A program made the translations under genes and the position numbers. DNA of 64,000 nucleotides from Gryganskiella cystojenkinii (lineage: Eukaryota; Mortierellomycota; Mortierellomycetes; Mortierellales; Mortierellaceae), in contig JAAAIG010000061.1 of NCBI GenBank assembly GCA_015852425.1, positions 8,671 through 72,670 on the forward strand. Direction: 5' to 3'. Each line of letters starts with the position of its first letter. Within the stretch, counting starts at the first letter, position 1. Positions 44,965 to 58,303 of the stretch are shown piece after piece. Below the pieces are notes generated by a model that saw nothing but the letters and a program-made list of their open reading frames with translations, did not search any database and was not told where the DNA came from.

Positions 44965-45246
44965 GGGCTGAGCTCCAACAACCTAACAACCGTGTACTAT
45001 AAAACGATCTGTTTTTAATGTTGGCTGGTCACCAACAGTTTTCACAAACATTTTTGACAACAGCAGTTTCCAAATGTCGGTTGTACCCCATCTCTTTCAA
45101 GACTTTAAAGGTCGTGCTTGATCCTATGGTTAATGACATTGCCTTCTAATGACCTTCAAGGAATAAAGAACCTCGTGGTTTTTGTTTCTGTGTATAACTA
45201 ATATTTTTTTCCTCTCTCTGTATCTCTGACTAACTTTCCCTCGCAT

Positions 45247-48243
45247 TCACAAACGAGCACGACCCGCATGGATAGTTGCCAATTCTTTGACCCCAAAGGG
45301 TTTATAACATCCCTGTGGTGCCCACCAATAAAGTCGTTCCTGAACCTTTTGGAGATCAAACGCTTCCTTCTTGAGCTCAATTTTTTTGTTCTTGAACGTG
45401 CCCGTGATCTCGAGTTCTTGTTCACATATCCGAACAAAGCGTGGAATCGCATAGGACGGGAGACGCTTGCTCGCGAACTTACCCAGACGGTCCACAAACT
45501 CTTCCAGTATCTTTTCATTGATCTTTCGAGCTGGAACAACTGTAACATTTGAGGGTACATCGTCATCGTTAGTTGGCGCAACCTCGACACAGGCCGCGCT
45601 GTTGCTCTCAATCTCCCAGAAGTTGTCCTTCAAGACCACAGCGACCATTCCAGCACGGCCATCTTGACCAGGGACGGTGACACCATAGACCGTACACGAC
45701 GCGATCCCGTCCACATGACCTAATGTATCCGCGACCTCGGCTGTCGAGACGTTTTCACCCTTCCAGCGGAACGTGTCCCCGGCTCGGTCTGCAAAATACC
45801 AAAAATTATCCTTTGTCCTGTAGAGTAAATCGCCAGTTCGCATGTACTGATCACCCTTTTCGAACGCGTCCTGGATCAGTTTCGCATTGGAGAGTTTCGG
45901 TTGGTTATAGTAACCAATGTATCGGGTCTGACTGGTCTTGTTATCGGCAAGTGTAATCAACTCTCCTGTTTCACCATAGTCGCACTGAACCAAGAGTGGG
46001 ATGATGAAACTACGTCTTAGATAAACAGTTTTTTTTCGGTCGTTATTTCAAAAAAAAAAAAAGAATCGAGCGATTCCTTCCTTACCTCAATACAATATCC
46101 GTCCTTATCCTTGAGTAATTCCTCGGTGTCGAGATCAACGCGAACGATCCTCAGTCCAGCTTGGAACTTTCTATTAAAAATTGGAACCAAAACAGGAGCA
46201 AGATCAGAATCCCAGTTGCATATGAAGAAACACGATTATATCTTTTCGTTGATCAAAAGACACTTACCGAAGAATAGGTCCACGGTATCTACATCCGCCA
46301 AAAAAGGATAAAAATGAAAAAAGGCGTTTAGGACGCATCTTAAGCTTAAGACAGGACCAACTTTGTCACAAACAAAACAAAAAACGGTGGAAAAGTTATG
46401 CCTTACCCTACAGCTCCAGCACCATCCTCGCCACTCGAGATATTGAACAACGCGCTAGTAGCTTTGTATCCAATTTTACATATAAAGCAGGTCATTAGCC
46501 TTTCCAATCCACTTTTGCATCTCCGAGTTAGAAATGCTGTACGAGCAAAAAATGGGCGACAGTAATGATTGAATCCGCTTCTTTTCTTGTCATTTCTCTA
46601 TTACCTTCACTCATGGTGTAGGACTCGAAAACGGACTCGACACCAAAGCGTTCTTGGAACTTTCTCCAGATATCCGGTCGTAACCCATTTCCAAACATCA
46701 ACCGGACTTTGTTCTCCTTGTCCAGGGGGTCTTCGGGTGCGTTGACGAGGTATCGACAGAGTTCTCCAATGTACTGGATTAAAGTGACTTCTTGTTCTCG
46801 GACTATATTTTGAAAAAAAAAAAGGAAAGAATGAGGGCATGAGTAGCGGATCAAATAGACTACCGCTTCTTGACAGTCTTTAAAAGAGAGGTGTAGCATT
46901 ATAGCACAAAAAAGGCTTCATAAATGTGTACTAGTTACCGTCTTTCCAAAACATCGTGGTGGAGAACTTTTTGGCGAGGACAACCGTGCAACCGGAAACC
47001 CAGCTCTGACCAATACCAATGATAGCTATAATAACCCGTTCACAGGTAAACAAAAATTGAAAGATAAAGTGACAATACGCCAACCCGTGCATCCACATGA
47101 GAAGGTTCCGTCAATTCCTATCATTCATCGGTCCATCTGAGGATGTTATTTACCTCCGGCGGAATGATACAACGGCAAACAGTCGTACGATCGATCTTTC
47201 TCTGTAATCTTGCAGATGCCCGACCAAATACTGACGGCCACTTGTGACGCCATATTAAAAAAATATGAATCAGAAGTTAGGATTTTTCAACAGTTGATAT
47301 GATGTCCTTCTCATATAGGACGTCATGTGTAGACATTGAGTGTTTCTGCCTTACAGGTACATCGCCCGTGATCCATGACGGCCGCCTTGGGGAATCCAGT
47401 TGTTCCACTCGTATAAATCAACGCGACTGCATCTCCAATCACGACATCCTGTCTCGACTCTCTTGAAAACCCCACTGCAGAGCAGGCTCTCCAGTCCATA
47501 AACCCGAACCATCGCTCAGTTTCATCTTTGCCATGTTCATCCCACCTTGACAGGACCTGCTCCCTGGGTGTGACCGTGAACAATCTGAATCCAAGACCGC
47601 CCTTTTCAGGGTCCTCGCCTCGAATTTGATCAATCGATTCCTCAAGTGCGCCTGCGAGCTCGTAATCAAAGACCAAGAGTTTCGAATTTGCAGTCTTTAA
47701 AGAATGCAAGAGCACCGGCCCAACAATCTGGTTATTGATAAATGCCGCCACAGCCTTGATCTTTAACAGCGCCAGCCAGGAAATTACGAACAGAGGGGAA
47801 TTGGTCATGAACATGGCGACTCGGTCTTTGGGACCAATCCCCTGAGAAAGATACCAATGTGACATTCGGTTCGATGCAAGCTCGAGATCTCGCCAGGTAT
47901 AAGAACAACTGTCAAAGATCAGAGCTATCGCGTGAGGGCGAAGACGACATTGGTCCTCGAATCGGTTGTACAGACTGACGTCGTTATTGGGGATCAACTG
48001 GCGTTCAAACCTAGATTAAGAAAAGAGACTGGACGTTAAAGGAAAGAAAATAACGCTAAAGAGCCTGATAGAGAGTATCCAAAGTCTTGCTTGAATCCTG
48101 CCTCTGTAACAACAGTTTTATCCATACCACAGCCTTGTCCGTAGACCTGGAATAGCAAAATTGAGGTCACGAGAGAAACGGGACCAGCCATCGAGGTAGA
48201 GGCCAGCGGAGACGAGAGCCAGGGCGGTAGTGAAAGAGACCAT
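45247..48243 (-). CDS. FAT1: FAT1/FATP-type very-long-chain fatty acid transporter and acyl-CoA synthetase
   Basis: Proteins of this family activate very-long-chain fatty acids to CoA esters and help import fatty acids; they reside in ER, peroxisome or plasma membrane. The gene has several exons. Exon 1 (48243-48128) encodes MVSFTTALALVSAGLYLDGW, a hydrophobic membrane anchor. It joins in phase to exon 2 from 48010 as RTRLWFERQLIPNNDVSLYN. The AMP-binding loop is ALIYTSGTTGFPKAAV. Later exons encode SYDCLPLYHSAG, VRLMFGNGLRPDIWRKFQER and ESYTMSEG. The last exon has the FATP/VLACS motif (YMRTGDLLYRTKDNFWYFAD then RAGDTFRWKGENVSTAEVAD) and ends ATIHAGRARL. The middle splice sites (46600-47260) were placed only approximately. 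Confidence 0.9.
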
Positions 48244-48249
48244 CCCAAT

Positions 48250-49328
48250 GTTGATTAACTATGATGTATATCGATGGGAGGGGGATGAAAAGAGAAGAAA
48301 ATAAAATGACAATAGGAGCGAATTCGTGGGTCAGGGAGCAATAGAAAAGAAGAAGCGAAAAAAAGAAAGGGAAAGAAGAGATGAAAGTGATTGTTGATCG
48401 TCCAAAGAGACACTCTGCCGGAGGGGAATCTATGCGCATTGTTCGGTTGGGTCTATGGATCTGTTGTTTGTTTGTTTATTGCGTAGATTCGAAATATGCT
48501 AGGGGGACTGGTTCGTGTCGGCCGAGGGAAGGGGCCCGAAAAAATGTCTGTTGTGCTTTGTTGAGGTGGGTCGGATTCGTAGGCTGAGAGTAGGCAAAGC
48601 AAGGTGAGCGAATGAATGAATGTCGCGTTGAGCCGATGAAGCGATGACTTTAGGTAATGTAAGGGTGGCATGCGGAGAAAAAAATAAGAGATTTAAGCGA
48701 ACCGTCAACAAAAAAAAAAAATTGTGGAGGGGAAAGACTGCGAGAGCACCAAGGCTCCCTCGCTGCCAACCGAAGCAAAGGAAATAGGAACCAAAATAAA
48801 TTTGTGGGGGGAAGGGTACGAACATGGAACGCGCACCTACGCACACCGCCAACGCGTCTTTTTTTTCGGCTTGATTGGTGGCGCTCCGAATCTAACTTTT
48901 CTTCATCTTCACGCTTAAACCCACAGGGCGTTTTTTTTCTTGAATGATCCTAAAGAGGACCCAAAGGATGACAAAAGAGACAGACGATGAGAATAGAACA
49001 AACACTGTGCGTGTGAGTGTGTGTGTCCGTGTGGTTGCACCCCTGCTGACAACTTTTGTCTGCAGTGCTTTTAAATGCGAATGACGATTAGGAAAGAAAA
49101 AGGGGTGTCAGGAACAGCACGAGGGCCGTTTTATGTTTGTCTTCTCTTTTTCTTCGCTTTGCATTCATCACTCTTTTTTTCCCTTTCCATTCAGCATTCA
49201 TTCACATTCACATTCACATTCCCTTTCACTTTTTTTACTTGCATTTTCATTCATTCAATCTCTAAACAGATTCCACTAACTGGACATACGACCATCCTGC
49301 TACTAGTAGACGATAAAAATACAAAACT
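48250..49328. other. Divergent intergenic region between FAT1-like gene and the kinase
   Basis: No gene was seen. Poly-A/T tracts occur at 48710-48720 and 48860. A TG-rich patch (GTGCGTGTGAGTGTGTGTGT) lies at 49006-49025. A pyrimidine-rich leader with a CATTCACATTCACATTC tandem repeat at 49196-49220 lies before the kinase ATG. Confidence 0.5.
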
Positions 49329-52300
49329 ATGCGCATACAGTGGGAAGATCTCAAGGTCTACGATACCATCGGCTCTGGTTCCTTTGGTAAAGTCTTTCAC
49401 GGGGATCTTCTCGGGACTGAGGTGGCCATCAAGGAGTGTGTCCGATCCGAGTCCAAGGCCTTTGACGACAAGTACTATAAACGCGAAGTCGATATCCTTC
49501 GACAGGCTCGACATCCCAACATTGTTCAAGTAAACCACGAATATTATTTTTTCTGTGTTTGCTCTCGATCTGTTGAATATTTAACTTTTTTTTTTTGGGA
49601 CCCATGTTCTGTGCTAACTCGTCCTTTCTGGCTTTTTATTGATAGTTCATGGGGATCTGCAAACGCAAGAAACGATTCTACATCATCACAGAGTTTCTCC
49701 CTCTGGGCAACCTGCGTCGAGTAAAGAACACAGACCGACATGATCGAATCAAACGCTCTGAAAGGCAAACACTCATCGACGCCACGGTCCCACTAACAGG
49801 GGGTTATGACCTGCTCACTCTTTCTTGATACATATTGTTCTATAGTGGATCCAAGACGAAACAAAGGAGTTTGGCTGGGATACCCGTATTAGTTTCGCCA
49901 TCGACATTTCCTTGGCCCTGGCTTATCTTCATCATAAGAATATCATTCACAGGTAAAGAGCGGAAAAGAGACAGCGTGGGCCTTTTTTATGCAGGGGTGA
50001 GAAAGGGGCGTAGAAAGAGAGACCGTTGGAAGAAATCGACACCACTGCCAGCACCCACCACCTCCTGTTGCCCCTTCATCCCCCCTATTTTTCATATCCA
50101 TGTATTATATTTGCGCTGGATAATTAACTGACACATTCAACCATTACCTTTTTGGAAATGTTATGAAAATCTAGGGATTTGAAGGGCGAGAATTTGCTCA
50201 TTTCAGATAATATGCGGATCAAGGTAAAACTCGAGAACATAGGAAACTTCTCTCCCCCCCTCCAGGAGACGAATTTTCAAATGACAATTCTACCAGCCAA
50301 AAAGATTGAGGGAGAACCCCGTTTCAGTTTAATAACGCAATTCATCCCAAAACGACTCATGTTTTTTTTATTAGGTCTGCGATTTTGGTTTCAGTAGAGT
50401 TGCTGCCAAGGATGAGGACGAGATGCGTCGGATCAGTTACTGTGGGACAGACGGATACATGGTAAATAGCAAAGCATTGAGAGGATGGAAACCATTTCCG
50501 CTTCCTTTTTGTACTACATATCAGCTATGGCGGTATCTGGATTGGTACGGGGGCTCCCTTAACACCCTTGCCTCCTCCCGTTTTTTTTTTTTTGTGCTTT
50601 CTTTTCTTTCGTGGCAAATAGGCACCCGAAATTCTATTAGGTGAAGATTTCGATTGCTCCGTCGACGTCTTCTCATTCGGGATCGTTCTTGCAGAGATGA
50701 TGGCCCGTCATGTCGTCGACCCGAATCACTTCCAACGCCACCCACCAGACATGACCGTCTCCCCAGACGAAATCCTGTACAGGTCCCAGCCGGGCTGCCC
50801 ACTGGAACTGAGCGAGTTGGCGATTCATTGTGTCCAGGGTCTTCCCGAGGATCGACCGAAACTGAGACAGGTGGTCGAGCGTTTGACCGCGATCGAAAAC
50901 GTGGACATTCATGTCGGTACAACCCTTGTCGTCGCGCCGTCCGTCGCCCGAGCGGCCAGGAATATGATGCGGAAAAAAGAAACTTCTGGGAAAACAACGA
51001 AGGCGGATGGGTACCCAACCGACCTACAACCTCATCGACAACAACAACAACAAAATCAACAACGGTATCCTGAAGATTACGAGAACAATTCGAGTCTCCA
51101 AGGGGTAGCGAATACCTGGCGTATGACCGATGAGGAGAACCGGTACTCGACCTCGCGAATGACCGAATCTCGGGTGATTGGATCTCAGAGCACGTTCAAG
51201 GGGATCAAACGCCGTGTCGACAATAATAATTCCACAATTCCTCTCGTCCTCGGGAACGGCGTTCAACAGCTACAGTTTCTAAACGATCATCAGACACTGG
51301 GTGGAGGATCTTCCTCTCAAGGATCCCAGGAATCTTCCGAGGACGGTATGGCGTTCCGAATGCCGCTGTGGGACAGCATCAACTCTCCAGAGAACCAGAA
51401 CCGGCTGCAGCGATGGCATGAGTCCGAGTCGGTCCATGTCTCAACGGTCAAGGGCACGACCCAAGAAAGTATCATGTCTTCCTGGGACAAAGACTCTGTC
51501 ATCCTACCGATTCGCAAAGCCTCAGCAACAGCAAGAGCAACAGCAACCACGGGAACTGATAATGGTGGTCATCATCCTCGTCGGTCACATACCCGATACG
51601 GGTACAGGGGCGACATTGATTTCGAAAGCGGGAGTGAATCAGATCCGGACAGTCTCTCGGAGGAAGATGACGACGGTGTCGACTCTTTACTCTATGAGGA
51701 TGACGAGGACGAAGACGACGATGCTCTTTTCAGTGGCGGCACTCCAGGCGCAAAGGGAACGTACCAACTCAGCAGTGACAGTGATGTTTCCATGTCCTCG
51801 GCAGAGTCCCTTACGGATTCTGTTGTGATGGCTCTGGATATGCTCGAGATCCCAGATCTTTTGATGGCTTCTTTGCCACAGCCAAATCAAGGTGCAACAC
51901 TCCAAGATAAGGAACAAGAGCCGAGCATGCGAGAGCTCGTCAGTGGATCAGCTCTCAGGAAAGGAAAAGGGATCCGTTCTTCAGACGACATTGTCAAGGA
52001 CCAGTCCACCGTTCGAGGAGAACCAGTCACTGGGCCTATTTCCAGACTTTTGCCTCCAATCCCAACCTCGGAGAACCCTTGGACAGTCGATTTCGGTCAA
52101 GGTGGTCCCGCGGAGGACCCTACAACAGCAGGGTCCGATCATTCCTCCATCGGCACCACAAAGACTGCAAAAACAACACCGCCCACACCACCGGCAAAGA
52201 CCAGCAGTTTACTCGTCCGTGTCAACACTTGGCGATCGACTCGACAAGAAAAAGAACCTCTGGGACTGATACTTGCCGACCCTGACCCTGAACAAGTTGT

Positions 52301-53566
52301 AATCCAGTCAGAGGACGAATCACCACAATCGAAAAACTCCCTGCCTGTCCCGGAGCCAGTAACAAGCTCGGCACCATTGTCGCAATCATCGGCCGTCTCC
52401 TCTTCTCTCTCCTCCTCTCCCACATCATCCAATACCTCTTCGACCAATGGATCAATTCAATCGCCCGAAAAGACCACCACAACTGCCGCGACCTCCTTAG
52501 CGACAAGTCCCAAGAGCGCCGCCAATACCTCTACTACTGGAGGTGGTGGTCGAGGTTTGGGTTTGGTCCGCGGCATGTCCGATAGCTTTTGGAGTCTCCG
52601 ATCGACCTCTCCACCGCCTGCGACCACTGAATTCACCACTGTCGGTGTCATAGGATCCTCCGCCTCGCCCTTGGCGCTGACTCCAGAAGGGACGATCAGT
52701 GGTGTTGGCACACTCCTTGAGAGGAGCGGCACTGTCATCTCGGATACGATCGCTGCTGCAGTTGCGACAACGACAATGACAATCGGTGGCAAAACCTGGA
52801 ACAACGGGACAGGCACAACAACGGGATTCGCGCAATGGATCGGACAATACACCAACGCGCCTCCAGTAGAAGAACCGACGTCGTCTTTATCGGACCCAAA
52901 GACCGATACGATCTTCAGTGCCGCCGCCGCCGCTGCCGTCACTACGAACGGTGCTACAACATTGCCTGCACTCACGCCCGCGCTTGCTGTCCCAATTTCA
53001 AATCGATCGCCCTCTCCCTTGGCCGCCAATCGTGTCAAGACCTCGCTGTTGAAACGCCATCTCTCCCTCAAGGACAAGAAGAGCCCTGAGCAACAACAAC
53101 CTGCCGAAGACGGAACCTTGGGTGAAGCACGCGAACACCCACAGCCATTATTGATCCGAAGGAGGAATACCACTTCTACCGCCAACAAGCGATCAGCTTT
53201 TGGACTAGGATCTTCTGATGCTGGAGTGTTGAATACAGGGTTCCCTCATCGGTTCTCGTTGGTCGTGTTTTCGACTCAGTTGTTGCCGAAATGTGATGTC
53301 TGTGAGAAACGACTCGGAGTCCTGCCGGGATGGTCTTCGAAGCATTTGGAATGTGATGGTAAAAAAAAGGGAATTTTCTTACAGAGGCTTTGACACCATT
53401 GGTTTGAAAACAAGACTCTTGATATGCGTTTACTAACAGAGAGGCTACCTATTTATCTCCTTTCTACTTAGATTGTGGATACCGGACTCATCCGAAATGT
53501 GCTGCCAACGTCGCAAAGTGTTGTACCTCTGCCAGAAAATCTAGTCTTTGGGACATTGACGTTTGA
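49329..53566 (+). CDS. TKL-type protein kinase with C-terminal C1 zinc-binding domain
   Basis: The protein is about 1,200 residues from eight or so exons. The kinase domain is at the very N terminus: glycine loop GSGSFGKVFHG, ATP-binding Lys in VAIKECV, HRDLKGENLL catalytic loop, VCDFGFSRVA, then GTDGYMAPEILLG and DVFSFGIVLAEMMARH. All catalytic residues are present. Sequence style is tyrosine-kinase-like (TKL; LIMK/TESK/Raf-related in spirit) rather than AGC or CMGC. About 700 disordered Ser/Thr/acidic residues follow. The final two exons encode HRFSLVVFSTQLLPKCDVCE through ECDDCGYRTHPKCAANVAKC. That is the His/Cys pattern of a C1 domain, known for diacylglycerol/phorbol ester or membrane binding. 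Signalling at membranes is inferred. It converges on PEX1 with about 170 bases between stop codons. Confidence 0.86.
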
Positions 53567-53734
53567 AAAGAAACAAACTCATAGTAATGCCGTCCCCCCT
53601 TTTTCCATAGATAACAAGAAACGAGTGATGCCCCTCTGTTTTCCGATATAATGACCTCGATTTGGCCTTTTTTTAACTAGTTTTTTCTAAAGATAAAAAA
53701 AAAAAAAAATGCTGTACAATTCTTTGTTTGCTAT

Positions 53735-56700
53735 TTAAGCAAGCGTAGTTCTCTGTCCAAGCTCATGGCTTCCAGTTCCGTTCGACATCTCGCCGGTCCT
53801 ATCACCCAAAAACTCTTTGTAACTATTTGACGCAAAAAGCGGAGGGGAAAAAAAACGAAGGTCATTAATACGTCATTTTCAAAAATCGTACGAATCGCAA
53901 CGAAAAAAGTTTCAATGAATGGTACAACTTACATAAGATCAAGACGTTGACTCTCCTCGGGGGTAATAGATGATCGAGTGTTGGTCAGAGAAACCTCCAG
54001 ATGCTCCAACGTAATCACAGGTCGAGATCCCTTGGGGGCCTTGACAACACCGTCCTCTCCGCCATCCATAGCATCACCGTTGGCTCCAGCAGTTGCTTCT
54101 CTCGCGGCGCCGATACCCTTGGCAATCAGCTCGAGCTATTTTGAGGATAACAGTATATTTGTCAATATAATTATCTTTGACTATCCAACGTCTTCTGTCG
54201 ACATTCATTAGCAAAAATTTTAAAAAAAAAACTTACGCGTTGAGAGATCTGACCACGCTCGGCCAAGGTCAAATTGGCCCTCTTGTTACCCTTGCCGGCG
54301 GCGAATCCTTTGCCGCCGAGACTCACGAACCGCATCACCTTGCCGTCATCACGTCCATTGCTGGAAGATGAAGACCCTGGCACGGGCGAGGACGATCCTG
54401 AGTTCTGGTTACTATTACTGTTCTGTTGACGTTCTTTCTTGATCGCCTCCTCCTTCTCGATCGCGATACGGATCGCTTCCAAATGAGCGTTGTACAGCAC
54501 AGCCTGCAGATCGGCTCCTGTGAGACCCTCTGTCCGTCGAGCCGTGTCCATCAAGTCGACATCTTCCGCGACTTCCATCTTGCGTGCGAGACAGTTCAAG
54601 ATCTCGAAACGTTCCTCGAGGGTGGGCATACCGCAAAGAAGAGACTTGTCCAATCGACCAGGACGCAACAACGCAGGATCGATCAGATCGGGACGAGAGG
54701 TTGCAGCAAGGACGTAGACGCCATCCAGACCCTCGGCACCGTCCATCTGAGTCAACATTTGGTTCACAACACGGTCCGTAACTCCTGTGCTATCATGTCC
54801 TCTAGATGACATCAACATAAAAAAGTATTAAAAAGAAGCAGTTAGTGGACCATTACTCATACCCCTCCCTCTTGGCAAAAAAGTCATTAATGTGCGTTTT
54901 TTTTTCTCTTACCTCTTGGGTGCAATACTGTCAAACTCATCAAAGAACAAAACACAGGGCTTAGCGGCCTGAGCGCGTTCAAAAAGATCACGGACCGACT
55001 TTTCAGACGCACCAATATACTTGTTCAACAGTTCAGGTCCCTTGACAGAAATAAAATTCAGTCCGCACTCCTTCGCAACCGCCGACGCCAACAGGGTCTT
55101 GCCACAACCCGGGTGACCAAACAACAGCAGACCCGAACGCAATCGTAAGGGACATTGCGAAAAGATGGAAGCATACTTGGTAGGCCATTCCAACGTCTCG
55201 AGAAGAATCTTGCGGGTCTCGTTCAAACCACCAATATCAAGCCAAGAGGTTGCAGAACTCTGGAGCTTGACACCGCGCAAACTACTGGGCACGAATCCTT
55301 CTTGAGCCTTCAAGAAATCCGCCTGGGTCAAAGAGAACTCTTGTTCGCCAGAGACAGCGACCGTAACCTCTTGTCCGTCAGCGACCTCGCTGCCGGTTCC
55401 AGCTCCGGTTCCAGTGATAGCAGCGTGGTTCTCAACCTGTGCAGCAATGTTCCGTACAGCACCCTCATGAACAGTCCTCTCCAAGAACGCCTTCAGATCC
55501 GCGGCGAGGTAACCCTCCGTCTTGGACGCCACCGAGACTAAGTCAATCTTGGGCAACGATCTCTGCAAGATCGCAGGACCGGTCTCCATCAAGCTCTGGA
55601 GCATCTCCTTTCTCTCAGTCTTCCCAGGAGGAGTCAGACGAATAATCTCACTCAACAGATGAGAAGTGATCAAGGACGGGTGAACTGAGACCTGTTGCTG
55701 TGCCGTAGCCACGATCGCAATTCGATCGAAGCGCTTACACATTTTGGTAGCAATCTGTAGGAAAACCTCTGCGATTTGACGGGACCGGAAGGAATCCGCG
55801 TGTTCGACCTCGGCAGGAATCAAACGATCGAGATCCTCGAGAAACAAGATACTAGGCGAGTGGAAGGCTGCGGTATCGAACCATTGTTGGAATTTCGTCA
55901 TCAAGACCGGTAGCCTGTCCTCAGCATATTCGGCACAGTTAATCTCCAGGCAGTCTAAATAAAGAACAAAGTACCTAACACTGTTAATTTCTGCGTATTG
56001 ATATCACGAAAGATAGGTAATTGTGGGAAGTTTGGTTCCTTACAAGCAAGAGTCTCCTTGTTTTGAGCCAGCTTGCGGATGAGCGAGCGAGCAACGACAG
56101 TCTTTCCTGCGCCATGAGGTCCGCAAAGAAGGAATCCTCCAAGATGAGGGACCGCAAATGCATCGCGAAGCTCGAGCTTGGAGAGGCAGGTCAACAGGTA
56201 CTTTTCAGCTCTGGCCGTGACCTGAGTCACACCTCCCAGCTTTGCAGGAGTATCGGCAATATGGGTTACAGGTCTATTAAGTCGAACAAGGTAACTGAAT
56301 GTCAGCACTCCAGTAATAATGTCAAAATACATCGACTTTGCGTCTTATGTTTTCAAGATTGGGGTCTTACTTTTTGTACACGTAACGGACACTCTGAGAC
56401 TCTCCAATCTCAATTTTGAGTTGTGCCAATTGATTAGCATTTAGGACACTGTAAGCCTCGGGCTCGGGATGACTCTTGGATGTTTCCTCCTGCTGTGATG
56501 GCTTAGGTGTAGGCAGCGACTTTGCGGGGAAGACCACGGAGAAGGACTGAACAGCGTCGCCCTGAGGGATTGAAAGAAGAGATCCATGGCTGAGAATTAA
56601 GGATTCGTTTCCTGGTAAGACGCTGATCCACTCCTTAAAGATCAAGGTCAAGTTAGCAGCCTTGGCAGTCTTTTCGGCGTCATGGCTCGCTGATTTAGGT

Positions 56701-58303
56701 TGAAGCTTCAAAGGTGCAGGTGCAGAGGGTGTCGATCCGGCGGTGGCAATGGGGCGAAGGGTGATGTTGGGAAGTGGTACGGACTGGTGGTGTGTCTCTG
56801 AAAGTCTACATAGGTCGAACAAAAAAAAAACGTCAATACTATTGCACCAGATCTCCGTAGAAAGAGCAAGGCATCATATATTACCTGACGATTGAATAAT
56901 TTTCGGCGTCCAATGCATCTTGGACCTGCTTTGAGATGGCGACATGTCCGACCGGTACATTGTATGATGCCACAGCCTTGACATAGATAGCCGAGTTGCC
57001 AACCACAAGATCCTCGGGGTCTCGGGTCTCATCATCTGCGTTCTTTTCCGCATGAGGGGGTGTGACTTTGGTCAGACGTAATGTTGGCCGGCTCGTCAGA
57101 TCCGCTTCAATCCAGCTATCCGGATGCACCTGAACGACAAATGGTCCTTCCCCTGAAATCGAGTCGCGCAGTTCGTCCCAGAGTTCGTCCAGAGCCAAGA
57201 CACGAAGACATTGCGCCTGAGTGATCTTTGAAATATGCGTCGAGAGATCCTGATTATCTGTGGATTTGGCCATGCCTCCTCCGTTGGTTTTACGGACCAT
57301 GGGTGCGACAATGACCTCGGCATTCGCTCCGAGCATAACACATGGTGCCACTGGGTTGATATCAACTATCGAAAAGAGAAGAGAAAAAGACTGCCAGATT
57401 AAACATAGGTACAGGGTGGGCTCGTCATTAGGCGCATCGTCCACAGAAACAAAAAAAAAGCAAATCAAACCAACGAAACTTACGAACGCGAAGGCGGACT
57501 AGAGTACGGCCGTTGACCCACATGGTGACAATCTGATGAGGGTACAGTATCCTGATCTGGTTCAACATTTGATCTTCGACATAGCCAGCATGCAGTTCCT
57601 AATTGATATCGCAAGAGTAAAAAAAATAAAATTCAACAGAGTGAATATTATCCTGTTTGTTATGATCCAGTGATCATCAGTCCTCTGATCCGTTCTTCCT
57701 TACCAAGATTTCCCAGTCGTCCTCAGAGTATGGAGCCACGTTGACAGAGATACCATCCTGAACAGATTTAACAAACTCGATATTGACCTTTTTTAAGTTG
57801 ATATCGAAAAAGATTCACGTTAGTCTTTTAAGAAAAGAAAAATCCGAAGGGGGAACACATTCTACTCCCGGATCGGATAGCGGTTGCCAGATCGAAATTA
57901 CCTTTTGTCCAGCACGAAGACCCATGGCTTGTCCAAACTGTGGGTCCATCTCGATCGTATCTCCAGAGTGTTGTCCTGGTCTTGGAGGGGAAGGAACAGT
58001 CGAGGCACCGGGAGTCCCGCCTATGGAAGAAGCGCCCCCACTCCAGCCAACATACGACTTTTTTTCTGTTGATCCTTCTTGCCACGACAGTTCGAGAACG
58101 ACGTTTTGTGAGAGCTAAAAACAGACAAGGCGGAGTGAGTAAGTAAAACAAAGGCAGGGTGTCATTGCTGAAGGGTCAGCATGAGTCCTGCGAGGAGTGT
58201 TTTTTACCTTGCCCTGATCCAGCAGCGCGTTCGCCCAGGCACCAGGGAGGTTGATGAGACAGTGCCTCAGGGGAATGAATGCGACTGACACAGACTTTTG
58301 CAT
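53735..58303 (-). CDS. PEX1: PEX1, AAA+ ATPase of peroxisomal matrix protein import
   Basis: PEX1 forms a hexamer with PEX6 that extracts ubiquitinated PEX5 from the peroxisomal membrane. The gene has many exons. The N-terminal domain begins [20 protein letters not shown] and includes [40 protein letters not shown] and the DINPVAP block, as in PEX1 N-domains. D1 has Walker [19 protein letters not shown] and Walker [17 protein letters not shown]2 has [35 protein letters not shown], then [13 protein letters not shown] and [18 protein letters not shown] with the arginine fingers. After D2 comes an acidic/Gln insertion ([19 protein letters not shown]) and a last small exon ending [12 protein letters not shown]. 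Some exon borders were assigned only approximately. Confidence 0.93.

Noticed and set aside
52457..53188. 243-codon frame on - within the kinase gene
   Set aside because: Antisense of the Thr/Ser/Ala-rich linker; low-complexity Val/Ala composition without motifs.
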